This document shows, in pieces, positions 57,505 to 64,000 of a stretch of DNA of 64,000 bases; the stretch's first letter is position 1, and the number at the start of each line of letters is the position of its first letter. Source of the stretch: an uncultured Pseudomonadota bacterium (GTDB taxonomy: Bacteria > Pseudomonadota > Alphaproteobacteria > UBA9219); contig CAIXHP010000020.1 of assembly GCA_903919315.1 (NCBI GenBank), positions 55,247 to 119,246 of the forward strand. The letters run 5' to 3'. The translations under genes and the position numbers were made by a program. Below the pieces are notes generated by a model. That model saw only the letters and a program-made list of their open reading frames with translations. It made no database searches and was not told the DNA's origin.

Positions 57505-57999
57505 TCACGCCGCCACGGCGGCTTCAAGCCGCAGCAGGCGCTGCACGTCCAAAATAATCAACAGCGAATCCTTAAGGCGGTAAATGCCGTCCGAAACCTC
57601 GCGCCAACGTTCGTCGAGCGTCGAGGGGTTCTTTTCGTAATCGGCGGCGGGAAGGCTCATGACCTCGCCGACCTGATCCACGATCAGACTGTAAAACTCG
57701 CCGCCGTGATCGGCCACAATGCTCATATCCTTGCCGCCGTCGCGCGGCGGAAGGCCGAGGCGCACCCGAACGTCGATGGCCGTCACGATGCGCCCGCGCA
57801 GATTGAGCGACCCGGCAACCTCCGGCGGAGCCAACGGCACGCGCGTGATCTTTTGCGGCCCCAGCACGTCCTGAACCTGCAACACGGGAATGCCGAACAT
57901 TTGCCCGGCAATGAACATCGTGACGAATTCGCGGCTCGCCACCTCCGCCACGGCGGCAGGAAGTTTGTTCGTCGCTTTGGTCGGGAGATTGTCGGTCAT
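57505..57999 (-). CDS. cheW: Chemotaxis adaptor protein CheW
   Basis: 164 residues with the CheW fold: EFVTMFIAGQMFGIPVLQVQDVL, the VPLAPPEVAGSLNLRGRIVTAIDVR signature and DQVGEVMSLP. It couples receptors to CheA. Its start overlaps the cheA stop by four bases (57996-57999), so translation is coupled. It lies 31 bp upstream of cheY. Confidence 0.95.
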   Translation of the reverse strand: MTDNLPTKATNKLPAAVAEVASREFVTMFIAGQMFGIPVLQVQDVLGPQKITRVPLAPPEVAGSLNLRGRIVTAIDVRVRLGLPPRDGGKDMSIVADHGGEFYSLIVDQVGEVMSLPAADYEKNPSTLDERWREVSDGIYRLKDSLLIILDVQRLLRLEAAVAA

Positions 58000-60632
58000 G
58001 CGCTCACCTTTACGCTACTGAGGGTCTGCTGCAAAGTGGCCAGAAGAGCCTCGCGGTTAAACTTGGCCACATAATCGGTAAAGCCGACCATGCGCCCGCG
58101 CTCGATGTCGCGCGGAGTCGCATGCGAGGAAAGGGCGATAAAGGGAACGCCGCTCCACAGTCCGCCTTCGCGCCGCACGGCGGCGGCAAAGTCGAACCCG
58201 TTCATGCCGGGCATTTCAATGTCGCTGACGATCACGTCAAACACCGAGCCTTCTTCCTGCAGCTTGAGCGCGTCGGCCGCGTTGTCCGCCGTCGTGACGG
58301 TGTATCCGGCCACCGTCAACAACGGCGCCAAAAGATTACGGAAGAACGGGCTGTCGTCGACCAAAAGGACGCGGTGCAGGCTGTCTTCGCCGAACGCGCC
58401 CTCCTGCTCCTTCCCGAACCAGTCCTGATAAGCCTGTGCCAGATAATGGCCGGTATCGATAACGTCCGTCGCCTTGCCCACGACAATGGCGCTGCCGAGG
58501 AAACCGGGACGCTGCGCCGACAAATCGACGTTGATCCGGTCTTCGACGATGTCGATAATCTCATCGACGATCAGCCCCATGCTGCGTTCCTGATCGCTGA
58601 ACACCAGAATGGGCTGGGTTCCCTCGCCCGCCATCTTGGCATCGACATCGATCGACACGAGCGGCATGAGCTTGCCGCGATACTGCACCACGGGCTTGTT
58701 GTCGGAATACTCGACGGTCTTACGGTCGATTTCCTCCAGACGCGCGACCAGCGACAGCGGCACGGCCTTGGGCGCGGCGCCACAGGCCCGGAACAGCAAT
58801 AACGACTGCTTGCCGTCCGTACGTCCCTGAGCCTGACGCGCGTTTTGTTTGGCCGCCGACGACTCGGCGGCGTGAATCTCGCCGACGCGCGTCGCGACGC
58901 CGTTGGGATCCAAAATCATGACGACGCTTCCGTCGCCCAAGATGGTGTTGCCCGAGAACAGCTCGATATGCCGCAAAATCGGCGACACGGGCTTGACGAC
59001 GATTTCCTCGGTGTCGAACACGCGATCAACGATAATGCCAAAATTCGCGCTTCCCACCTGAATGACCACGATAAAGGCCGTGTCCGCGCTGTCTTTGTCT
59101 TCGCCAAGCTTCAAAGTGCGGCGCAACGACACCAGCGGCAGCAAGCGATTGCGCAACCGTAGAACCGGCGTGTTGTTGATGCGTTCGACGTGATACTCGC
59201 TGTGCGCCGAAGCATGAACCAACTCGACGACGCAGATTTGCGGAATGGCGAAACGCTCGCCCGCGCATTCGACGATCAACGCCGAGACAATGGCCAACGT
59301 CAACGGAATCTTGATGAGGAACCGCGACCCCTTGCCTTCGGTCGATTGCAAATCAACCGTGCCGCCGATTTTCTCGATGTTGGTCTTCACGACATCCATG
59401 CCGACGCCGCGCCCCGACACGGCGGTGACCTTGGTCGCCGTCGAGAATCCGGGCTTAAAAATGAATTGCATGATCTGCTGATCGGTCATGTTCGCCAGAT
59501 CGGCCTCGGTCGCCAACCCGCTCTGCACCGCCTTGGTTTTGATGCGCGAGATCGCGAGTCCCTTGCCGTCGTCGGAAACTTCGATGACGATATGGCCGCC
59601 TTCGTGATAGGCGTTGAGCAGGATCGTGCCGGTTTCCTGCTTGCCCGCCTGCATGCGATCCGCCGGAACCTCGATGCCGTGATCCGCCGAATTGCGCACC
59701 ATGTGCGTCAAGGGATCCTTGATAAGCTCCAACACCTGCCGATCCAGCTCGGTTTCCGCGCCGACCATTTGCAAATTGATCTTTTTGCCGAGTTCAAGCG
59801 ACAGATCGCGCACGACGCGCGGCAGTTTGGACCACGCGTTGCCGATAGGCTGCATGCGCGTCTTCATCACGCCTTCCTGAAGCTCCGACGTGACGTGGTT
59901 GAGGCGCTGCAACGGCGTGGCAAAGGCGCTGTCCTTCTGGCTGCGCAAAATCTGCATCAACTGGTTGCGAGTCAAAACCAGCTCGCTGGCGATAACCATC
60001 AGGTTTTCCAGCTGATCCACGCTGACGCGGATGGACTGGCTGGCGACGGCGGACTCTTTCGTGCCAAGTTCTTCCATAGGCTTAACCTCCTGCTTCTTGG
60101 CATCGGGCGCAGGCGCAGACGCAGTCTGCGCCTTGCCGGTCTCCGACGCAGGAACGGGAACAAAGCCGTGTTCGTCCGGGACGTTCGCGGGGAAAACGGG
60201 AGCATCGTCCATATGTACCTCCTTAGGCGCGGATACCGTCGCCACATGATCAAGATGACCCTCAGCCATAGCATTCAGCTCGGCGATCAACTCCTCGTCA
60301 TTGCCGGGAGCTTCGGCCTGCGTGGCTTCCAAAACCGCCAGCAGTGTCTTAATGGTGTCGATGGATTTCAGAATCAAACTGACGGCCAGCGGAGTCACCG
60401 GCAGTTCGCCGTCGCGGAATTTTCCCAGAACATTCTCGCCCGCATGCGCCAAATGCTCAAGGCGCGGCAAGCCCAAAAAGCCGCAGGTTCCCTTGATCGT
60501 ATGCACCAATCGGAAAATGCTGCTCAACAGCTCAGGATTGTTGGGATTCTGCTCCAACTTCACCAGTTCGACATCGATTTGAGCGATGCTCTCGGAAGTT
60601 TCGGTCAGAAATTCACGCAGCAAGTCATCCAT
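57996..60632 (-). CDS. cheA: Chemotaxis histidine kinase CheA, hybrid form
   Basis: 878 residues. HPt domain with RLVHTIKGTCGF (His44), a long Pro/Ala-rich linker without an obvious P2 domain, dimer domain (SVDQLENLMVIASELVL), ATPase (MVRNSADHGIEVP, SGRGVGMDVV), a CheW-like domain, then a second CheW-like region (about 615-745) and a C-terminal receiver domain (about 752-870; RVLLVDDSP, IVSDIEMPGMNG). It phosphorylates CheY and CheB. The start is preceded by GAAGGAC. It heads the cheA-W-Y-B-R operon. Confidence 0.95.
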   Translation of the reverse strand: MDDLLREFLTETSESIAQIDVELVKLEQNPNNPELLSSIFRLVHTIKGTCGFLGLPRLEHLAHAGENVLGKFRDGELPVTPLAVSLILKSIDTIKTLLAVLEATQAEAPGNDEELIAELNAMAEGHLDHVATVSAPKEVHMDDAPVFPANVPDEHGFVPVPASETGKAQTASAPAPDAKKQEVKPMEELGTKESAVASQSIRVSVDQLENLMVIASELVLTRNQLMQILRSQKDSAFATPLQRLNHVTSELQEGVMKTRMQPIGNAWSKLPRVVRDLSLELGKKINLQMVGAETELDRQVLELIKDPLTHMVRNSADHGIEVPADRMQAGKQETGTILLNAYHEGGHIVIEVSDDGKGLAISRIKTKAVQSGLATEADLANMTDQQIMQFIFKPGFSTATKVTAVSGRGVGMDVVKTNIEKIGGTVDLQSTEGKGSRFLIKIPLTLAIVSALIVECAGERFAIPQICVVELVHASAHSEYHVERINNTPVLRLRNRLLPLVSLRRTLKLGEDKDSADTAFIVVIQVGSANFGIIVDRVFDTEEIVVKPVSPILRHIELFSGNTILGDGSVVMILDPNGVATRVGEIHAAESSAAKQNARQAQGRTDGKQSLLLFRACGAAPKAVPLSLVARLEEIDRKTVEYSDNKPVVQYRGKLMPLVSIDVDAKMAGEGTQPILVFSDQERSMGLIVDEIIDIVEDRINVDLSAQRPGFLGSAIVVGKATDVIDTGHYLAQAYQDWFGKEQEGAFGEDSLHRVLLVDDSPFFRNLLAPLLTVAGYTVTTADNAADALKLQEEGSVFDVIVSDIEMPGMNGFDFAAAVRREGGLWSGVPFIALSSHATPRDIERGRMVGFTDYVAKFNREALLATLQQTLSSVKVSA

Positions 60633-60700
60633 AACGGAAGTCCTTCAATGGGAGGCGACATTAAGGTGTGGCCGTGGCTCCTCATCATGGTTACCAATGC

Positions 60701-60715
60701 TTAAAAATTCCTTAT
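60701..60715 (-). promoter_or_regulatory. Weak CtrA-like box upstream of cheA
   Basis: The minus strand reads ATAAGGAATTTTTAA, one mismatch from TTAA-N7-TTAA, about 70 bp before the cheA ATG. It is much weaker than the site before the chemoreceptor gene. Confidence 0.25.
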
Positions 60716-60772
60716 GGAGCCCCCCCTACCCGCGTATTCGCCCTCGTCCGAAGTGAAAGACTAAAAATCCAA

Positions 60773-60802
60773 TTGACAACGCGCCCGGCGGTTTGTTGTT
60801 AT
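60773..60802 (+). promoter_or_regulatory. Putative promoter of the metA leader
   Basis: TTGACA (60773-60778) is followed after 18 bp by TGTTAT (60797-60802); TATATA lies slightly further on. It would start transcription about 25 nt before the riboswitch aptamer. Confidence 0.5.
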
Positions 60803-60831
60803 ATACGGACGGGAACGGTCCACCCTGACGG

Positions 60832-60886
60832 ACTCGCGGAATTTGATGGGGCAGCTTGCTGCCGCGTAAACAATAGCTAAAGCGCT
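60832..60886 (+). ncRNA. SAM-II-type riboswitch aptamer upstream of metA
   Basis: The segment CGCGGAATTTGAT...CTTGCTGCCGCG TAAACAATAGCTAAAGCGC fits the SAM-II (metA) motif. P1 is CGCGG/CCGCG (60835-60839, 60862-60866), the conserved ATTTGA follows P1, TAAACAA follows the 3' arm, and GCTAAA precedes a tail. GCTT in the loop can pair with AAGC in the tail, as the family pseudoknot requires, with an added GC step on each side. SAM-II switches lower metA/metX expression when SAM is high. The distance to metA is unusually long, about 610 nt. The match was made by eye. Confidence 0.78.
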
Positions 60887-61060
60887 ACAGCCTTGGGCAT
60901 ACGTGATCCCCTTGTGTTTAAAGGGGTCGGCTTCCGACCCCGTCACGCGCTGTAGTCCCCCCTCTGGCATCAGGTTTCATGCGCCTGAGTCCGAAGGAGA
61001 AAGGTGGGCGGCACGCGCGTTGACAGGGAAACTACGCCATAAATCCCCCTATCACCGCGC
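60885..61060 (+). other. Structured leader region of unknown type
   Basis: CTACAG (60885) can pair with CTGTAG near 60950. Inside it are CGTGA/TCACG and two mutually exclusive stems that share GGGG: CCCCTT/AAGGGG and GGGGTCGG/CCGACCCC. A second arm (CCCCCC...GGTGGG with CAGG/CCTG inside) follows. It is not coding in any convincing frame. The rest of the leader to 61231 holds GGTGACG/CGTCACC and CGGCTGG/CCAGCCG stems, the last followed by GGGGGCCTTTTT, a possible terminator. Confidence 0.4.
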
Positions 61061-61231
61061 CGCGCCCTCCATCGGGTGACGTTTCGGCGCGTGAACGGTC
61101 TTTTGACCCTCTCCCGCACCCTTTGTCGTCACCGGACGGCTGGCGTTACCCAGCCGCCGAGGGGGCCTTTTTCCCGCGCCCATACAAAACGGGAAAATCG
61201 AGCAGACCATCGCAGGATGGCAGGGAGGATC

Positions 61232-61408
61232 ATGATGACGAAATTATATCTTCAAGAAGACTGGGTAAGACGAATTGGTGAGTCGAACAAACGAAAGGAG
61301 GAAATCCTTCAAGCGATAGATGCATGGCAAGCTAGACGGCCTTCGTCGCCTCAAGGCCAGACGGCTGAGACTGGGACAAACATCGCTGCCCCACCAGAGC
61401 CCAAGTAA
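61232..61408 (+). CDS. Small ORF in the metA leader (58 aa)
   Basis: Starts MMTKLYLQEDWVRRIGES with AGGGAGGATC just before the double ATG, a very good ribosome binding site. A helical first half is followed by a Pro/Ser/Gln-rich tail ending APPEPK. It is not rich in methionine, so it is not an obvious attenuation peptide. It is co-directional with metA, 87 bp upstream. No family recognised. Confidence 0.5.
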   Translation: MMTKLYLQEDWVRRIGESNKRKEEILQAIDAWQARRPSSPQGQTAETGTNIAAPPEPK

Positions 61409-61416
61409 CAACACAC

Positions 61417-61449
61417 TTCGCCTCCGGCGTACATCGCGCCGGAGGCGAA
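61417..61449 (+). other. Stem-loop between the small ORF and metA
   Basis: A perfect 13-bp inverted repeat TTCGCCTCCGGCG / CGCCGGAGGCGAA with a 7-nt loop, ending 46 bp before metA. No T-tract follows, so it is more likely a processing or attenuation element than a full terminator. Confidence 0.6.
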
Positions 61450-61495
61450 TTCATACCGCCCGACGCCGTACGCGACGACGTCCAAGGAGCCGACC

Positions 61496-62464
61496 ATGCC
61501 CGTGATCATCGACGGCAAAAAGCCGCATCCCTTTCTCCCCACGCGCGAAAGCCCCTCGGCCATCGACGCGCTGCGGGCGGAACGGCAGGACGTACGCCCC
61601 CTGCACATCGCCGTTCTCAACCTGATGGCGGACAAGCTCGGAACGGAAAAGGAACTGGCAGGCCCGTTGGGGCACACCCCCATCCAAGTCCACCTGACCT
61701 TTGTCGCCACGGACAGCTACATCCACGATCTGGACAACGGCTATGTCTCAAAACACACGGCCCCGGATCACATTCGCAGCTTCTACACGCCGTGGAGCCG
61801 CATCCGCGACGAGAAGTTCGACGGCCTGATCATCACCGGCATCAACGCTCGCCAGTTGGACATCACGACCGAAGCCATTTGGCCGCAAGTGCAAGCCATC
61901 CTCGATTGGTCGCGCACGAACGTGGTGTCGTGCCTGTTCCTGTGCTGGGGTGCGCAAGCGGCGCTGAAACACCTGCACAATATCGACCGCCACCGGTCGG
62001 AAAAGAAAAACCACGGAGTCTTTCCGCACCGTATCGCGTCCGATAAAACCAACCTGCTCTACGGCTTTCCTGACCGTTTTCCCATTCCGGTTTCGCGCTG
62101 GAACGAAATCCGCGCCGAAGACATCCACGCCCGGGCCAAAAGCCTCGAAGTCGCCGCCCTGTCCGACGAAGCGGGCGTAGGTGTCATCGTCGATCCCCGC
62201 CACCACGCCGACAGCGTCTCCCTCTACCCCCGCGATGTCTATGTCTTGGCTCATCCCGAATACGCCACCGCGACGCTCGGCAACGAATACCGCCGCGACA
62301 GCGCCAACAATCCCGCCACGCCGACCCCACGGCATTACTTCCCCGACGACAAACCCGACCAACCGCCCCTGAACACATGGCGGCACACAGCCATGATCTA
62401 CACAAACTGGGTCAACCTCCTCTACAAAGTCGCCCCCTACGACCGCGCCTCCATCGCCGGATAA
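61496..62464 (+). CDS. metA: Homoserine O-acyltransferase MetA
   Basis: 322 residues of the MetA (not MetX) family, acylating homoserine in methionine synthesis. Seen are LHIAVLNLMADKLGTE, PIQVHLTFVATDSY, the catalytic Cys region CLFLCWGAQAAL, and the HPEYATATLGNEYRRD segment with His and Glu. The start is preceded by AAGGAG. Whether it uses acetyl- or succinyl-CoA cannot be decided by family alone. It is controlled by the upstream SAM-II-type switch. Confidence 0.94.
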   Translation: MPVIIDGKKPHPFLPTRESPSAIDALRAERQDVRPLHIAVLNLMADKLGTEKELAGPLGHTPIQVHLTFVATDSYIHDLDNGYVSKHTAPDHIRSFYTPWSRIRDEKFDGLIITGINARQLDITTEAIWPQVQAILDWSRTNVVSCLFLCWGAQAALKHLHNIDRHRSEKKNHGVFPHRIASDKTNLLYGFPDRFPIPVSRWNEIRAEDIHARAKSLEVAALSDEAGVGVIVDPRHHADSVSLYPRDVYVLAHPEYATATLGNEYRRDSANNPATPTPRHYFPDDKPDQPPLNTWRHTAMIYTNWVNLLYKVAPYDRASIAG

Positions 62465-62489
62465 TAAGATCATAAAGAAGAAACCAAAT

Positions 62490-62515
62490 GGGATGCCCGC
62501 CTACGCGGGCATGAC
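62490..62515. repeat. REP-like palindrome, copy 3
   Basis: ATGCCCGC / GCGGGCAT around CTAC, flanked by GGG and GAC, in inverse orientation to copies 1 and 2. It lies 25 bp after metA and forms a pair with copy 4, like a two-unit REP element. It may also serve as the metA terminator. Confidence 0.7.
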
Positions 62516-62545
62516 GATATTTTTGTTTGAATTCAACCTTATACC

Positions 62546-62567
62546 GTCATCCCCGCGAAGGCGGGGA
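62546..62567. repeat. REP-like palindrome, copy 4 (cut at the IS boundary)
   Basis: GTCATCCCCGC GAAG GCGGGGA matches copy 1 but lacks its TGAC end; the sequence changes to GGTGGATTCACG next to the IS30 element. This suggests the element inserted in or beside the repeat. Confidence 0.65.
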
Positions 62568-62569
62568 GG

Positions 62570-63590
62570 TGGATTCACGTTTGAAGTGCAACGGTTGAAC
62601 ACAGGTTGGAGAATACTTCTGCAGGGGTTTTGAAGCCAAGACATTTTCGTGGAGTGTTGTTGTGGCGATCGGCGATGGCTCTGAGGGCTTGGGGCGATAG
62701 GGAAGAAAGATCCATGCGGCGCGGCAAATCCTTTTGCAATCTGCCGTTCATGTTTTCGATGCCGCCTTTTTCCCAAGGATGATGTGGCCGGCAGAAAAAG
62801 GTTTTCAAGCCAAGGCTGTCACGCAATCTGTAGTGCTCGGCAAACTCTGTGCCGTTGTCCTGTGTCAGGGTTCTGCGCATCTGCGGATGAAGAGGCTTGA
62901 GCCAAGTTTTCAGTCGAGAAGCCGTCGTGGAAGCCTTGCGAGACGGCGGTTTACCGAGCCGTATGAAACGGGATTTCCGCTCTTGCGCAACCAGAATGGA
63001 TTGTCCATAGCGGCTGAAAAGGATGCAATCGGTTTCCCAGTGTCCCGGCTGTTTGCGTTTATGGATGAAAGAAGGTCTTTTCTCAATGGAAACGCGGTAT
63101 TTTATATGTTGAACCGGCGTGCCGCCTCGTTTTCCGAGACGGCCTCGACGATGCTTTTTTCGAGGCAACAAGCGATGCCAGTAATCCTTTTGGGCGCTGC
63201 GATGATAGGCGTAGCGATAAATGGATTCATAACTGACACTCATGGTAGGATGGTTTTGCGTCAGCCATGCTGAGATTTGTTCGGGCGACCATCCCATCGC
63301 AAGTTTGTTTCGCACGAGCCGTCGCAGTTTTGGTTGGCGCGCCATTTTAAAGCGCCCGTCCCATCGCCGCCGACGCTGGGTCAAGGCTTCGGCCCGTAAG
63401 GGATCATAGCCTTCTTTCCACCGCTTCGTTTTCTTGCTGTTTCGCTTCAATTCCCGACTTATTGTGCTGGGCTGACGGCCTAAAGCTTCGCCAATCCAGC
63501 GCAAGGATTTACCATTGGCATGCCAATGGTAAATCTTTACCCGTTCCTTTGCAGAAAGCTGGTTGTATTTGTTTCCCCTCGCAACACCGT
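62570..63590 (-). mobile_element. IS30-family insertion sequence (approximate limits)
   Basis: The transposase gene fills almost the whole element, about 1.0 kb. The left limit is set by the end of a REP palindrome just before the transposase stop. The right limit is where PyrD similarity ends, near codon 138 of that reading frame. I could not identify convincing terminal inverted repeats or a target duplication by eye, so limits are plus or minus about 20 bp. Confidence 0.65.
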
Positions 63591-63612
63591 TCCAAGCAAA
63601 ACAAATAATCAT
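62575..63612 (-). CDS. IS30-family transposase
   Basis: About 345 residues. An N-terminal helix-turn-helix ([15 protein letters not shown]... [14 protein letters not shown]), then the DDE core: GHWETDCI (first Asp), [13 protein letters not shown] (second Asp) and [14 protein letters not shown] (Glu). These are diagnostic of IS30. The ORF track carries it 60 residues further by reading into pyrD. The only in-frame ATG (63612) seems to lie in pyrD sequence, so the native start is unclear or the 5' end may be slightly truncated. Confidence 0.88.
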   Translation of the reverse strand: MIICFAWNGVARGNKYNQLSAKERVKIYHWHANGKSLRWIGEALGRQPSTISRELKRNSKKTKRWKEGYDPLRAEALTQRRRRWDGRFKMARQPKLRRLVRNKLAMGWSPEQISAWLTQNHPTMSVSYESIYRYAYHRSAQKDYWHRLLPRKKHRRGRLGKRGGTPVQHIKYRVSIEKRPSFIHKRKQPGHWETDCILFSRYGQSILVAQERKSRFIRLGKPPSRKASTTASRLKTWLKPLHPQMRRTLTQDNGTEFAEHYRLRDSLGLKTFFCRPHHPWEKGGIENMNGRLQKDLPRRMDLSSLSPQALRAIADRHNNTPRKCLGFKTPAEVFSNLCSTVALQT

Positions 63613-64000
63613 CAATCGTGTTTTGTTCCGAAGTCTTCGCGTTCTTCCCGATGCTGATCCCAAGCCCCCCCCGCCGCTGGGAAGCGCGAACGTTTTGAAC
63701 CAGCCAATCCACCCCCCGATTGTTAAAGCCAAAGCGGTTGATAAGGGCCTGATGCGCCACAAGCCGGAACATCCTCGGCCTTGGGTTCCCATCCTGAGGC
63801 AAGGGCGTTACGGTGCCGATTTCAAGAAAACCAAACCCCAAACTTGATAAGGCGTCGATAGAGTCGCCGTTCTTATCCAGCCCCGCTGCAAGACCGATCC
63901 GATTGGAGAACTTCAACCCCCACAACGTGACTTCGTCTTTGTGCGGAGGATAAAGCTTGCCGAGCATGCCCGTCTTATCCAGCAACCGCAGCGATGCCAT
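63586..64000 (-). pseudogene. pyrD: Dihydroorotate dehydrogenase fragment, truncated by the IS element
   Basis: The frame runs to the window edge, and the start is beyond it. It is the N-terminal part of class 2 Pyr[62 protein letters not shown] and GISIGKN. Similarity stops after DDYLFCLER, where IS30 sequence begins. The following catalytic half (NxSSPNT and the C-terminal FMN site) is absent on the other side of the element, which is metA-proximal DNA. So this copy should be inactive for pyrimidine synthesis. Confidence 0.85.

Noticed and set aside
59190-60704. 504-aa plus-strand ORF
   Set aside because: Antisense of cheA; no recognisable domain.
60761-60970. 69-aa minus-strand ORF over the riboswitch
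   Set aside because: No ribosome site or family, and the region is better explained by RNA structure on the plus strand.
61019-61040. Second promoter (TTGACA) inside the metA leader
   Set aside because: The nearest -10-like CATAAA is only about 12 bp away, too close for a normal sigma-70 promoter.

Overview
This window looks like chromosomal DNA of a moderately GC-rich alphaproteobacterium. The supporting signs are a CckA-type hybrid kinase, DUF2948 behind murA, a SAM-II-type riboswitch upstream of metA, a cheA-W-Y-B-R operon and CtrA-like TTAA-N7-TTAA boxes. I cannot name the genus from sequence alone.

Layout. 1-10 kb: the 5' part of tldD (runs off the window), a lone solute-binding protein, cckA, a HAD hydrolase with an unusual tail, ilvE, infA, a DUF2948 gene, murA, a queuosine-precursor transporter, dcd and a small basic protein. 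10-22.4 kb: a VanX-type dipeptidase, a chemoreceptor with a CtrA-like box, a long CDF transporter, an unknown membrane protein, a tandem-repeat secreted protein, a degenerate phosphoesterase, ftsK, rnd, an AT-rich TauE-like permease and a small Cys-patterned lipoprotein. 22.4-44.6 kb: the str-S10-spc-alpha ribosomal supercluster on the minus strand (rpsL to rplQ). It is broken by a terminator plus promoter between rplO and secY, and by a CheY-like/CheX/membrane CheA-like cassette between adk and rpsM. 45-51 kb: an ABC exporter overlapping rsmE, two hypothetical proteins and an MscS-type channel. 51.6-55 kb: an MshL-like secretin plus two prepilin-like proteins. 55-60.6 kb: the chemotaxis operon. 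60.6-64 kb: a riboswitch-controlled leader, a small ORF, metA, two REP-like palindromes and an IS30-family element that truncates pyrD at the window edge.

How parts connect. Translation, transcription (rpoA) and secretion (secY) genes fill the centre. Signalling genes surround and interrupt them: CckA, a chemoreceptor, a full che operon, and a second CheX-containing cassette that would share transcription with secY and adk. The exact CtrA-like site before the chemoreceptor, and a weaker one before cheA, suggest that CckA-CtrA signalling reaches chemotaxis here; this is inference.

Most long ORFs on the opposite strand of the GC-rich genes are shadows and are left out.
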